From: Plantactinospora alkalitolerans
GTDB taxonomy: Bacteria; Actinomycetota; Actinomycetes; Mycobacteriales; Micromonosporaceae
Direction of reading: 5' to 3'
NCBI RefSeq assembly: GCF_015690345.1
Contig: NZ_JADPUN010000137.1
Span: forward strand, 1-38,722
DNA: 38,722 nt
Shown: piece after piece, positions 24,918 to 33,447 of the stretch
Numbering within the stretch: position 1 is the stretch's first letter
Layout: the number at the start of each line of letters is the position of its first letter
Notes under the pieces: model-generated
Database searches by the model: none
What the model was told of the DNA's origin: nothing
Seen by the model: the letters and a program-made list of their open reading frames with translations, nothing else
Program-made: the position numbers and the translations under genes

Positions 24918-26285
24918 ATGCGGGTCGAGGAACTTCGGGTGGCGGTCGACGGCGGTGAGATCGACACCGTGGTGCTGGCCCTGGTCGACATGCAGGGCCG
25001 CCTCCAGGGCAAGCGGTTCCACGCGCCGTACTTCCTCGCCGAGGTACTCCAGCACGGTAGCGAGGGCTGCAACTACCTGCTGGCGGTGGACGTCGAGATG
25101 AACACCGTCGGCGGGTACGAGATGTCGAGCTGGGAACGCGGCTACGGGGACTTCGCGATGGTCCCCGACCTGGCCACGTTGCGCCGGGTCCCCTGGCAGC
25201 CCGGAACCGCGATGCTGCTGGCCGACCTGGCCTGGCTGGACGGCAGCGGGGAGGTGGTCGCCTCGCCCCGGCAGATCCTCCGCCGCCAGCTCGACCGGCT
25301 CCGCGGGCACGGGCTGACCGCGTACGCCGGGACCGAGCTGGAGTTCGTGCTGTACCGCGACTCGTACGAGGACGCCTGGCGCCGGGGCTACCGCGAACTG
25401 ACCCCGGCGAACCTGTACAACGTGGACTACTCGCTGCTGGGCACCGCCCGGGTCGAGCCGCTGCTGCGACGGATCCGGACCGAGATGGCCGGTGCGGGCC
25501 TGACCCCGGAGAGTGCCAAGGGCGAGTGCAACCTCGGCCAGCACGAGATCGCCTTCCGCTACACCGACGCGTTGACCTGTGCCGACAACCACGTGGTCTA
25601 CAAGAACGGGGCGAAGGAGATCGCCGCCCAGGAGGGCATGGCGATCACCTTCATGGCCAAGCCGAACGAGCGGGAGGGCAACTCCTGCCACATCCACTTC
25701 TCGCTCCGCGCGACCGACGGCTCCTCGGCGATGCTCGGCGACGGCGACGGCGACGGCGACGGCGCTGCCCGGCTCTCCGGCACCGGGCGGCGGGTGCTGG
25801 CCGGGCTGTTGGCGACGATGTGCGACTTCAGCCTGCTCTTCGCCCCGAACGTGAACTCCTACAAGCGTTATCAGCCCGGATCGTTCGCGCCGACGGCGCT
25901 GCGCTGGGGAACCGACAACCGGACCTGCGCGCTCCGGCTGGTCGGGCACGGCCAGGGGATGCGGGTGGAGAACCGGGTACCCGGGGCGGACGTGAACCCG
26001 TACCTGGCGATCGCGGCGCTGGTGGCGGGTGCCGTGCATGGGATCGAGGCCGAGCTGGACCTAGAGCCGGAGTTCACGGGCAACGCCTACGCCGACGCCT
26101 CCGCCGCCCGGATGCCGGCGACGCTGCGGGACGCGCTCGTCCACTGGGAGAATTCCGTGACCGCGGGGTCGGCGTTCGGTCCCGAGGTGGTCGCGCACTA
26201 CGCCAACCACGCGCGCGTCGAACTGGCCGCCTTCGACGCCGCGGTGACCGACTGGGAGCTGCGACGTGGCTTCGAACGGCTCTGA
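24918..26285 (+). CDS. Glutamine synthetase-family ligase (gamma-glutamyl-polyamine synthetase-like)
   Basis: 455-residue GSI-alpha-like ATP-grasp ligase. N-terminal beta-grasp region (DMQGRLQGKRFHAPYFL), then catalytic blocks GTELEFVLY, KGECNLGQHEIAFRY, NEREGNSCHIHFSL and NRTCALRLVG...RVENRVPGADVNPYLAIAA. It lacks the adenylylation loop of GlnA1 and is shaped like GlnA3/GlnA4/PuuA enzymes that glutamylate polyamines or ethanolamine. A TTG at 24897 overlapping the permease stop is an alternative start with a strong GGAGGAGG site; the ATG has GGAG 8 bp upstream. Residues GDGDGDGDG come from a GGCGAC microsatellite. The 3' end overlaps the aldehyde dehydrogenase gene by 20 bp. Confidence 0.9.
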   Translation: MRVEELRVAVDGGEIDTVVLALVDMQGRLQGKRFHAPYFLAEVLQHGSEGCNYLLAVDVEMNTVGGYEMSSWERGYGDFAMVPDLATLRRVPWQPGTAMLLADLAWLDGSGEVVASPRQILRRQLDRLRGHGLTAYAGTELEFVLYRDSYEDAWRRGYRELTPANLYNVDYSLLGTARVEPLLRRIRTEMAGAGLTPESAKGECNLGQHEIAFRYTDALTCADNHVVYKNGAKEIAAQEGMAITFMAKPNEREGNSCHIHFSLRATDGSSAMLGDGDGDGDGAARLSGTGRRVLAGLLATMCDFSLLFAPNVNSYKRYQPGSFAPTALRWGTDNRTCALRLVGHGQGMRVENRVPGADVNPYLAIAALVAGAVHGIEAELDLEPEFTGNAYADASAARMPATLRDALVHWENSVTAGSAFGPEVVAHYANHARVELAAFDAAVTDWELRRGFERL

Positions 26286-26337
26286 CGCCGTGGCTTCGAA
26301 CGGCTCTGACGCCGTGGCTTCGAACGGCTCTGATCCG
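26266..26337 (+). repeat. 24-bp tandem triplication across the ligase stop and dehydrogenase start
   Basis: Three copies of a GTGGCTTCGAACGGCTCTGA-led unit (26266-26289, 26290-26313, 26314-26337). The first copy encodes the end of the ligase in one frame and MASNGSDA of the dehydrogenase in another. Each copy carries a GTG and an in-frame copy of the ligase TGA context. Confidence 0.9.
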
Positions 26338-27723
26338 GCCACCGGCGCGTACGGCCGGTCGGCACCGGCCACCGACCTGGTCAATCCGGCGACCGGGCTG
26401 GTGGTGGCGACGGTGCCGGCGACCAGCGCCGCGCAGACCGACGCGGCGATCGACCGGGCGGCGCGGGCGTACGGGTCGTGGCGGCAGGTCGCGCCGGGGG
26501 ACCGGGCCCGGCTGCTGCGCCGGTTCGCCGCGCAGGTCGACGCGCACCTGGAGGAACTGGCCGAACTGGAGGTACGCAACTCCGGGCACACCATCGGCAA
26601 CGCCCGGTGGGAGGCGGGCAACGTCCGGGACGTCCTCGACTACTACGCCGGGGCGCCGGAGCGGCTGGTTGGCCGGCAGATCCCGGTGGCCGGCGGGCTG
26701 GACGTCACCTTCCACGAGCCGCTCGGCGTGGTCGGGGTGATCGTCCCGTGGAACTTCCCGATGCCGATCGCCGCCTGGGGGTTCGCCCCGGCGCTGGCCG
26801 CCGGCAACACGGTGGTGCTCAAACCGGCCGAACTGACCCCGCTGACCGCGATCCGCCTGGCCGAACTGGCGCTCGACGCCGGGCTGCCGCCGGACGTCCT
26901 CACCGTGCTGCCCGGCCGGGGCAGTGTGGTGGGCGAGGCGATCGTCGCGCACCCGGCGGTCCGGAAGATCTGCTTCACCGGCTCGACCGAGGTCGGCACC
27001 CGGATCATGGCCGGCTGCGCCGCGCAGGTGAAACGGCTGACCCTGGAACTCGGCGGCAAGAGCGCCAACCTCGTCTTCGCCGACGCCGCCCTGGAGCGGG
27101 CGGCGGCGACCGCGCCGTACGCGGTCTTCGACAACGCCGGCCAGGACTGCTGCGCACGGTCCCGGATCCTGGTCCAGCGCCCGGTGTACGACCGCTTCCT
27201 CGAACTGCTGGAGCCGGCCGTCCGCGCCTTCCGGGTGGAGGACCCGGCGCTGGAGACGGCCGAGATGGGTCCACTGATCTCGGCCGGTCATCGGACGTCG
27301 GTCTCGTCCTTCGTGGATGGTGCCGAGGTCGCCTTCACCGGATCCTGCCCCGAGGGCCCCGGCTTCTGGTACGCCCCGACGGTCCTGCTGGCCCGGTCGC
27401 CCGCCGAGCGGCACTGGCGGCAGGAGATCTTCGGGCCCGTCGTGTCGGTGCTGCCGTTCGACGACGAGGCCGAGGCGCTGGCGCTGGCCAACGACACCGA
27501 GTACGGCCTCTCCGGCTCGATCTGGACCCGGGACGTCGGCCGGGCGATCCGGGTGGCCCGGGGCGTGGAGTCGGGAAACCTGAGCGTCAACTCGCACTCG
27601 TCGGTGCGCTACTGGACGCCGTTCGGTGGGATGAAGCGGTCCGGCCTCGGCCGCGAACTCGGCCCGGACGCCCTGCACGCGTTCACCGACGTCAAGAACG
27701 TCTTCATCGGCACTGACGGGTAG
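26266..27723 (+). CDS. Aldehyde dehydrogenase (betaine/aminobutyraldehyde type)
   Basis: 485-residue NAD(P)-dependent aldehyde dehydrogenase. Visible motifs: VIVPWNFPMPIAAWGFAPAL (cofactor entry), FTGSTEVGTRI (Rossmann), LELGGKSANLVF with the general-base Glu, DNAGQDCCARSR with nucleophile Cys295, and EIFGPVVSVLPF and PFGGMKRSGLGRELG near the end. In a cluster with a glutamylating ligase and an amine permease it likely oxidises gamma-glutamyl-aminobutyraldehyde or a related aldehyde, as PuuC does. The first GTG (26266) has GGGAG 7 bp upstream; two more GTGs follow in the repeat (26290, 26314). The resulting VASNGSDA repeats precede the true domain. Confidence 0.93.
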   Translation: MASNGSDAVASNGSDAVASNGSDPATGAYGRSAPATDLVNPATGLVVATVPATSAAQTDAAIDRAARAYGSWRQVAPGDRARLLRRFAAQVDAHLEELAELEVRNSGHTIGNARWEAGNVRDVLDYYAGAPERLVGRQIPVAGGLDVTFHEPLGVVGVIVPWNFPMPIAAWGFAPALAAGNTVVLKPAELTPLTAIRLAELALDAGLPPDVLTVLPGRGSVVGEAIVAHPAVRKICFTGSTEVGTRIMAGCAAQVKRLTLELGGKSANLVFADAALERAAATAPYAVFDNAGQDCCARSRILVQRPVYDRFLELLEPAVRAFRVEDPALETAEMGPLISAGHRTSVSSFVDGAEVAFTGSCPEGPGFWYAPTVLLARSPAERHWRQEIFGPVVSVLPFDDEAEALALANDTEYGLSGSIWTRDVGRAIRVARGVESGNLSVNSHSSVRYWTPFGGMKRSGLGRELGPDALHAFTDVKNVFIGTDG

Positions 27724-27725
27724 AT

Positions 27726-27747
27726 GTCACCGCACGCTCTCGGTGAC
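27726..27747. terminator. Hairpin after aldehyde dehydrogenase
   Basis: A perfect 7-bp stem GTCACCG/CGGTGAC with an 8-nt loop, two bases after the TAG. There is no T-tract, as is usual in this GC-rich group, so its strength is uncertain. Confidence 0.55.
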
Positions 27748-27877
27748 CATCCGCAGCTGTCGGAATGCGGGTAGTCGTCTGCCGCTCCGCCCCGCCCACT
27801 CCTAGCCTGCTGTGCAAACAGCGGCATCAGCCGTGGACAGTGCCCCTGACCTCGGCGTACGGAAGGGATCGGTGGGA

Positions 27878-28972
27878 ATGAACGGCAGGAGAACGCTTGT
27901 CGGCGCGGTGGTCGGAGTGCTGTGCGCGCTGACGCTGGCCGTGCCGGCGGCCCAGGCGGGCCGGATGAACGAGCCCATCCACGGCGACATGAACGGCGAC
28001 GGACTGACCGACCGGATGACCCTGGGCGGCTCGGACGACAGTTGCGGCGTCTTCGTACGCCTCGGCAGGGCAGCAGGTGGCTACGGTCCGGTCATCCGGC
28101 ATTCGTACCTGCCGCCGAACGAGGTGGTACCGATCAGCTACTGCCCGGACATGGGGGTGTACCTGGACCTCGGCGGTGACGGAACCCCGGAGTTGGTGCT
28201 CGGCTACTTCCATGGCGCGTCCTGGAGTCCCGACCTGGTGATTCTGCGCGACTACCGCCCGGTCGGCGGCCTGTCCGCGATCAGCCGGCCGAGCGTGATC
28301 TACACCACCGACCTCAACGCCGACGGGCTGACCGACGTGTGGGAGATGACGGACGACTCGGACGGCTTCCAGAGCTGGCTCAACACCCGGGACGGGCGCC
28401 TGGTTCCCGGGCCGTTGCGCATCGGTGACATGAGCATCAACCCGGACAGGTTGCCGTCACTTGTGGACCTGGACGGCAACCGTCGACTGGACCTCGTGGT
28501 CGCCTACACCCAGGGCACGCCCGAGAACGGCGTGATCGTCGTCTTCGACGACGGCACCCGCCGGCAACTGCAGGGCGGCGACGAGACCGCCTGGTCGGCG
28601 GTCGTCGGCGACGTCAGTGGTGACGGCCGGCCGGACATCCGGACCGTGTCGGGTACCGGCGTCCGGGAGACCTTCCTCAACCTGGGCAACCGCAGCTTCG
28701 TCCTGCCCCCGGTGGCCAACGACGACCTGGCGTACGCCTATCGGGTCACGCCCAAGGTGATCAAGGTGCGGGACAACGACCACGCCAGCACCAACGCGAC
28801 GCTCAGCATCCCCACACCACCCCGCTACGGCCGGCTGACCAGGACCGATCCGCGCTACGAGGTGGTGTACGAGCGCACCGCCAGTCATGCACTGCCGGAC
28901 AGCTTCGTCTACCGGCTGAGCCAGCACGGCCGGAGCGACACCGCTACCGTCACGGTGCGGATGAAGGACTGA
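27878..28972 (+). CDS. Secreted FG-GAP/VCBS repeat protein with cadherin-like tail
   Basis: 364 residues, with signal peptide MNGRRTLVGAVVGVLCALTLAVPAAQA (shown by its hydrophobic core and AQA cleavage site). The mature part has FG-GAP-type calcium-binding repeats at HGDMNGDGLTDRM, LDLGGDGTPELVLGY, TTDLNADGLTDVWEM, LVDLDGNRRLDLVVAY and VVGDVSGDGRPDIRT, about five blades of a beta-propeller. The tail begins PPVANDDLAYAYRVTPK and ends FVYRLSQHGRSDTATVTV, which is the pattern of a cadherin-like Ig module seen in large adhesins. It may bind a surface or polysaccharide; the target is unknown. It stands between the amine operon and the ArsR gene and converges on the latter. Confidence 0.85.
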   Translation: MNGRRTLVGAVVGVLCALTLAVPAAQAGRMNEPIHGDMNGDGLTDRMTLGGSDDSCGVFVRLGRAAGGYGPVIRHSYLPPNEVVPISYCPDMGVYLDLGGDGTPELVLGYFHGASWSPDLVILRDYRPVGGLSAISRPSVIYTTDLNADGLTDVWEMTDDSDGFQSWLNTRDGRLVPGPLRIGDMSINPDRLPSLVDLDGNRRLDLVVAYTQGTPENGVIVVFDDGTRRQLQGGDETAWSAVVGDVSGDGRPDIRTVSGTGVRETFLNLGNRSFVLPPVANDDLAYAYRVTPKVIKVRDNDHASTNATLSIPTPPRYGRLTRTDPRYEVVYERTASHALPDSFVYRLSQHGRSDTATVTVRMKD

Positions 28973-28988
28973 ACGCGCGCCGTCCGGG

Positions 28989-29978
28989 TCACTCGTCGGG
29001 ATCGGGCGGGGCGGCGTCTCGGTGCTGGGCGCCGACCAGCAGGTCCCCACCGGGGGTGCGGAAGTAGAGCACGGAACGGCCGGACCGGCGGCGCCGGACG
29101 AGCTGGGCGTCCAGCAGGACCTGGAGATGACCGCCGACCGAGCCGTACCCGTGGCCGGTCAGTGCGACGAGTTGGGTGGGACTCTTCGGCGTCTCCAGCA
29201 GGGTGAGGATGCCTGCCCGGACCGGCCCGAGCAGCCGGCTCAATGCCCGGGTCGGCTGACGGTCGGCCGGGTCGGCCAGGCTTCCGGTGCAGGGATAGAA
29301 GACCGCGTGCCGGTCCGGCCCGGCCGAGCCCAGCCAGCCCCGGTGGGTGGTACTCGGGATGAACAGCAGTTCCGCCCCGGTCAGGTCCTCCGCGGGAAGG
29401 TCGTACGGGTTGACCTGCAACCGGCCGTCGCCGAGCCACCGCATCCCCGGCCGCATCCGGTCGAGGGTGGCGGCCCAGCCACCCGAGCTGAGCTGCTGAG
29501 TCCGGGACACGATGTCGGCCTCCAGGATGCGGCGGCGCCGCGACCAGTCCGGTTCCACCGTCCGGGTCCAGATCCAGCCGAGCAGTTCCACGGTCCGCTC
29601 CGGCAGGTCCGGCGCCGCCAGTTCCGCCGGTAGCGGTGCGTCCGGCCCGCCGGCGAGGTCGGCTCGGGCCGTACCGGGCGGGGTGGCCCGGATCCGGGCC
29701 AGCTCGTCGGCGATCGTCTCGTCGGGGCCGGCCGGCGGTCGGGTCAGGAGGTCGGCCATCCATCTCGGCCGGAACGCGGCCCGGACCAGTGCCCGGGCGA
29801 ACGGGTCGGCGGCGACCCGCTCCCGGTAGCCGGGGGTGTGCGCGGCCAGCCAGTCCCGCTGCCCGGGAGCGGCGATCCCGGTGTGCAGCGACTTGAGCGC
29901 CGCGACGGTCTCGGCGAGCGCGGATACGGTGAACCGGCTCCGCGCCAGCGAGTCCGTACCGATTCGCCAGATGCCCAC
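28989..29978 (-). CDS. ArsR-type winged-helix regulator with N-terminal DUF5937-like domain
   Basis: 329 residues from GTG 29978 (a GGGGG stretch lies 7 bp upstream). The N-terminal ~230 residues, starting IWRIGTDSLARSRFTVSALAETVAALKSLH, match the architecture commonly annotated as DUF5937. The C-terminal ~80 residues form an ArsR winged helix: VRAGILTLLETPKSPTQLVALTGHGYGSVGGHLQVLLDAQLVRRRRSGRSVLYF. The gene is divergent from an MFS exporter, with only 88 bp between them. This is the usual repressor-exporter layout, so it probably controls that transporter and itself. The ligand is unknown. Confidence 0.85.
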   Translation of the reverse strand: MGIWRIGTDSLARSRFTVSALAETVAALKSLHTGIAAPGQRDWLAAHTPGYRERVAADPFARALVRAAFRPRWMADLLTRPPAGPDETIADELARIRATPPGTARADLAGGPDAPLPAELAAPDLPERTVELLGWIWTRTVEPDWSRRRRILEADIVSRTQQLSSGGWAATLDRMRPGMRWLGDGRLQVNPYDLPAEDLTGAELLFIPSTTHRGWLGSAGPDRHAVFYPCTGSLADPADRQPTRALSRLLGPVRAGILTLLETPKSPTQLVALTGHGYGSVGGHLQVLLDAQLVRRRRSGRSVLYFRTPGGDLLVGAQHRDAAPPDPDE

Positions 29979-30066
29979 CGCATGCCCCCGGTTCCGCGTG
30001 CCGACGACCTCTCGTCTCCACGCGAAAAGGTATCTCGCCGACGCCGGGCTCCCCAGACTCCTGCGC

Positions 30067-31257
30067 ATGCACACGTATCGCGACTTGTTCCGGGTCCCCG
30101 AGTTCGGGCCGCTCTTCGCGGCGGTCTCGTTGCAGACCGCCGCGCGTACCGTGATGGGGCTGGCGCTCGGGACCCTGGTGTACGCGGCCACCGGGTCGCC
30201 GCTGCTCGCCGCGCTCAGCCTCTTCGGGTCGTACTTCGCCCAGGTGCTCGGCGCGGCGACCCTGCTCAGCGTGGCGGACCGGGTGCCGCCCCGGGCCGCC
30301 ATGGTCGCGCTCGCGGCGTTCGGCGGGCTGAGCACCCTGGCGTTGGCCCTGCCGGGCATGCCGGTCTGGGGGATCTTCTGCGTGATCGGTCTCCAGGGGC
30401 TGGTCGGTTCGGTCGCCGGCGGCGTCCGCTGGGGACTGCTCGGGGAGATCCTGCCCGGAAGCGGTTACGTCCTCGGTCGATCGGTCTTCAACATGTCGCT
30501 CGGGGTCACCCAGATCACCGGGTTCGCGGCCGGCGGGCTGCTGGTCGCGGTCACCTCGCCCCGTCAGGTGCTGGTTCTCGCCGCCGCGCTCTCCCTGGGC
30601 GGTGCGCTCACCGCCGGGCTGGGGCTGTCCCGGCGCCCGCCCCGGGCCACCGGCCGGCCCTCGGTGGGGCAGACCTGGCGGGTGAACGCCGAGCTCTGGT
30701 CGATGCCGGCCCGCCGGCACGCGTACCTGGCGATGTGGGTGCCGAACGGCCTCGTCGTCGGGTGCGAGGCGATCTTCATCCCGTACGCGCCGGGCGCGGC
30801 GGGCGTGCTCTTCGTGGCGGGAGCGGCGGGGATGCTCGCCGGCGACGTGCTGATGGGCCGCTTCCTGCCGGTCCGGTGGCGGACCCGGACGGTCACGCCG
30901 CTACAACTGCTGCTCGGGGTGCCGTACCTGCTCTTCGCCCTCTCGCTGCCGCTGCCCGTCGCGGCGGTCGCGGTCGCCGCCGCCTCGTTCGGGTTCGGCG
31001 GCGGGCTGCTGCTTCAGGAACGGCTGATCGCCCTGACCCCGGCGGAGCTGCGCGGGCAGGCACTCGGCCTGCATTCGGCCGGGCTGCTGACCTTCCAGGC
31101 GGTGGCGGCGTCGATCGCGGGCGCCGTCGCAGGCTGGCTGCCGGTCGGTCTGGCGATGGCGGTGATGGGCGCACTGTCGTTGCTGGCGACGCTCTATCTC
31201 GCACCTCGGCTGCGCCGCCGGGATCAGGTTCCCGCGCCCGAGCCGGTGCCGGCGTGA
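30067..31257 (+). CDS. MFS transporter, probable exporter
   Basis: 396 residues with about twelve hydrophobic helices. It starts MHTYRDLFRVPEFGPLFAAVSLQTAARTVMG and ends in a basic PAPEPVPA tail. The A-motif loop is degenerate (SVADRVPPRAAMVALA). The ATG at 30067 is preferred to far upstream in-frame starts, which would overlap the divergent regulator. No strong ribosome binding site is seen. The divergent ArsR-type gene suggests inducible export of a toxic or signal compound; the substrate cannot be read. It is the second MFS carrier in the window and is not closely similar to that at 8722. Confidence 0.86.
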   Translation: MHTYRDLFRVPEFGPLFAAVSLQTAARTVMGLALGTLVYAATGSPLLAALSLFGSYFAQVLGAATLLSVADRVPPRAAMVALAAFGGLSTLALALPGMPVWGIFCVIGLQGLVGSVAGGVRWGLLGEILPGSGYVLGRSVFNMSLGVTQITGFAAGGLLVAVTSPRQVLVLAAALSLGGALTAGLGLSRRPPRATGRPSVGQTWRVNAELWSMPARRHAYLAMWVPNGLVVGCEAIFIPYAPGAAGVLFVAGAAGMLAGDVLMGRFLPVRWRTRTVTPLQLLLGVPYLLFALSLPLPVAAVAVAAASFGFGGGLLLQERLIALTPAELRGQALGLHSAGLLTFQAVAASIAGAVAGWLPVGLAMAVMGALSLLATLYLAPRLRRRDQVPAPEPVPA

Positions 31258-31318
31258 CCTCCGCCGTCCCGAGCGCTTGGTGTGGCGGCCGGGTGCGGCG
31301 TCGGGGGCGTCAGCGGGC

Positions 31319-31597
31319 TCAGTCGCGGCGGGACAGCAGGTGCGGGGCGTGCTCGCGGACGGCCGCCAGCAGTTTACGGGCCGACGGGTTCACCATCGGT
31401 CGGCCCGCGACGGTCACCGTCGGCACGGTCTCGTTGCCGTCCGCCACGGAGCGGACGAACGCCGCCGCAGCCGGGTCCTTCCAGATGTTGACCTTCGTGT
31501 ACCGCAGCCGGCTGAAGAGCAACAGGAACATCAAGTTCATGCAGTACGGGCATCCGTGCCGCCAGTAGACGACGACGCCTTCCCGGTCCTCGGTCAT
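31319..31597 (-). CDS. Glutaredoxin-like protein (mycoredoxin type)
   Basis: 92 residues with a thioredoxin fold. The redox motif is CPYC in VVYWRHGCPYCMNLMF (about residues 17-20) and the cis-Pro loop is TVPTV (about 61-65). Actinobacteria use mycothiol, so this is probably a mycoredoxin-like dithiol/disulfide exchanger, although Mrx1 itself has CGYC. The ATG at 31597 has GGAGGAG 6 bp upstream; an upstream in-frame ATG is rejected because it lies in the promoter region of the divergent SDR gene. Divergent from an SDR and converging on nothing close; no obvious partner such as a reductase is nearby. Confidence 0.85.
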   Translation of the reverse strand: MTEDREGVVVYWRHGCPYCMNLMFLLLFSRLRYTKVNIWKDPAAAAFVRSVADGNETVPTVTVAGRPMVNPSARKLLAAVREHAPHLLSRRD

Positions 31598-31740
31598 GGC
31601 GCTCCTCCGCTGTCGGCCCCCGCTGGTCGGAGCGTAGCCGAGGACACCCGGATCCAGACCTGCCGATCTGGTCCTCGACCGCTGCCGACAGGTCGGCGAG
31701 GATGCCGGGGACGGTGCTGATCCGGAAGGGGAGTACGGCG

Positions 31741-32511
31741 ATGACAAGTGATCGACTGGCCGGACGGGTGGCCGTGGTGACCGGCGCCGGCAGCGGGATC
31801 GGGCTGGCCACCGTACGCCGGCTGGCCAGCGAGGGGGCCCGGGTGGTCTGCGTCGACATCGCGGCCGACGCCGGGCGGGCCGCTGCCGAAGAGGTGGACG
31901 GCGAGTTCGTCGAGTGCGACGTGGCCGACGAGGCGGCCGTACGCGATCTCTTCGATCGGGTCGCGGCCCGGCACGGACGGGTCGACATCGCGTTCAACAA
32001 CGCCGGCATCTCGCCGCCGGACGACGACTCGATCCTCGACACCGGCCTGGACGCCTGGGAACGGGTGCTCCGGGTCAACACCACAAGTGTCTACCTGTGC
32101 TGCAAGTACGTGATCCCGCACATGCTGCGCCAGGGCAAGGGGTCGATCATCAACACCGCGTCGTTCGTCGCGCTGATGGGGGCGGCGACCTCACAGATCG
32201 CCTACACCGCGAGCAAGGGCGGGGTGCTGGCACTGACCCGGGAACTCGGCGTCCAGTTCGCCCGGCAGGGGATCCGGGTCAACGCGCTCTGTCCGGGGCC
32301 GATCGGCACCCCGCTGCTCCGGGAACTCTTCGCCGCCGATCCGGAACGGGCGGCCCGCCGCCTGGTACACGTCCCGATGGGGCGGTTCGGCGAGCCGGCG
32401 GAGATCGCCGCCGCGGTGGCCTTCCTGGCCAGCGACGACGCCTCCTTCATGACCGCCGCCCAGTTCGTGGTCGACGGGGGGATCACCGGTGCGTACGTCA
32501 CCCCGCTGTGA
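31741..32511 (+). CDS. Short-chain dehydrogenase/reductase (classical SDR)
   Basis: 256-residue NAD(P)-dependent oxidoreductase: cofactor motif TGAGSGIG, acidic residue after the second strand (CVDIAA), NNAG, catalytic Ser in NTASF and YTASK (Tyr-x-x-x-Lys), ending FVVDGGITGAYV. The aspartate in CVDIA after strand 2 favours NAD over NADP. An AAGGGGAG site is 8 bp upstream. SDRs of this kind, annotated as 3-oxoacyl-ACP reductase, commonly sit with glutamylating ligase and aldehyde dehydrogenase genes in amine catabolism clusters; here it lies 4 kb from them, which suggests insertion of the intervening block or a separate role. Confidence 0.92.
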   Translation: MTSDRLAGRVAVVTGAGSGIGLATVRRLASEGARVVCVDIAADAGRAAAEEVDGEFVECDVADEAAVRDLFDRVAARHGRVDIAFNNAGISPPDDDSILDTGLDAWERVLRVNTTSVYLCCKYVIPHMLRQGKGSIINTASFVALMGAATSQIAYTASKGGVLALTRELGVQFARQGIRVNALCPGPIGTPLLRELFAADPERAARRLVHVPMGRFGEPAEIAAAVAFLASDDASFMTAAQFVVDGGITGAYVTPL

Positions 32512-32576
32512 GGTTGTCCGTGAAGTCCGGATGTCGTGCGGGTCACCGAAGCGTGAGCACTTCCGGGGGCCGAGGT

Positions 32577-32590
32577 TAGGCTGGAGGCCA
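32577..32590 (+). promoter_or_regulatory. -10 element for a leaderless map transcript
   Basis: TAGGCT (32577-32582) lies 7 bp before the ATG at 32590, so the RNA probably starts at the ATG. The GGAGG at 32583-32587 is too close to the ATG to serve as a ribosome binding site. Confidence 0.4.
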
Positions 32591-33447
32591 TGACCGTCCG
32601 TGCGCCGTTGACCCCCGGCACGCAGTCCCCGTGGCGCCAGGTGCCGCCGCAGATCGTCCGCCCCGAGTACGTCGGCAAGAAGCGGCCGAAGGAGTGGCGC
32701 GGGTCGCACGTCCAGTCCGCCGAGACGATCGAGAAGATGCGGGTTGCCGGCCGGATCGCGGCCCAGGCCACCCAACTGGCGGGGGAGCACTGCAAGCCGG
32801 GCGTCACCACCGACGAGATCGACCGGGTGGTGCACGAGTTCCTGATCGACCACGACGCCTACCCGTCCACGCTCGGCTACAAGGGCTTCCCGAAGTCCTG
32901 CTGCACGAGCCTGAACGAGGTGATCTGCCACGGCATCCCCGACTCCACCCTGCTGATGGACGGCGACATCATCAACGTCGACGTCACCGCGTACCTCGAC
33001 GGGGTGCACGGCGACACCGACGCCACGTTCTGCGTCGGCGAGGTGGCGGAGCCGGCGCGGCTGCTGGTGGAGCGGACCCACGAGGCGATGATGCGCGGCA
33101 TCCGCTCGGTCGTACCGGGTCGGCAGATCAACGTGATCGGCCGGGTCATCGAGTCGTACGCCAAGCGGTTCGGCTACGGCGTCGTCCGGGACTTCACCGG
33201 GCACGGCATCGGCGAGGCCTTCCACAGCGGCCTCTACGTGCCGCACTACGACAGCCCCCGGCCCACCGACATCATGGAACCGGGGATGACCTTCACCATC
33301 GAGCCGATGATCACCCTCGGCACCTACGAGTACGACATGTGGGACGACGGCTGGACCGTGGTCACCAAGGACCGCCGCTGGACGGCACAGTTCGAGCACA
33401 CCATCGTGGTCACCGACGACGGCCACGAGATCCTCACCCTGCCGTGA
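32590..33447 (+). CDS. map: Methionine aminopeptidase, type I
   Basis: 285 residues; removes the initiator methionine from new proteins. The first ~45 residues ([22 protein letters not shown] onward) are the actinobacterial extension of MetAP type 1c with a PxxP-rich linker. The dinuclear metal site is intact: [20 protein letters not shown] with two Asp, GHGIGEAFH with His, FTIEPMI with Glu and AQFEHTIVV with Glu. The substrate His is in CHGIPD. The gene is a core housekeeping locus and is usually found near ispG and rimP in this phylum. Its stop overlaps the GTG of the next gene (GTGA), so the two are coupled. Confidence 0.96.
   Translation: MTVRAPLTPGTQSPWRQVPPQIVRPEYVGKKRPKEWRGSHVQSAETIEKMRVAGRIAAQATQLAGEHCKPGVTTDEIDRVVHEFLIDHDAYPSTLGYKGFPKSCCTSLNEVICHGIPDSTLLMDGDIINVDVTAYLDGVHGDTDATFCVGEVAEPARLLVERTHEAMMRGIRSVVPGRQINVIGRVIESYAKRFGYGVVRDFTGHGIGEAFHSGLYVPHYDSPRPTDIMEPGMTFTIEPMITLGTYEYDMWDDGWTVVTKDRRWTAQFEHTIVVTDDGHEILTLP

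Noticed and set aside
23109-26285. An uninterrupted 1058-codon reading on the plus strand
   Set aside because: Its first ~600 codons lie out of frame with the APC permease and give Arg/Gly-rich sequence; only the last part (from 24918) is the real ligase gene.
27803-27825. GCTGT-GCAA-ACAGC hairpin upstream of the FG-GAP gene
   Set aside because: A single short GNRA-capped stem next to a possible TAGCCT box, without conservation evidence.
29979-30066. Operator between the ArsR-type gene and MFS exporter
   Set aside because: No clear palindrome could be found in the 88-bp gap, although one is expected there.
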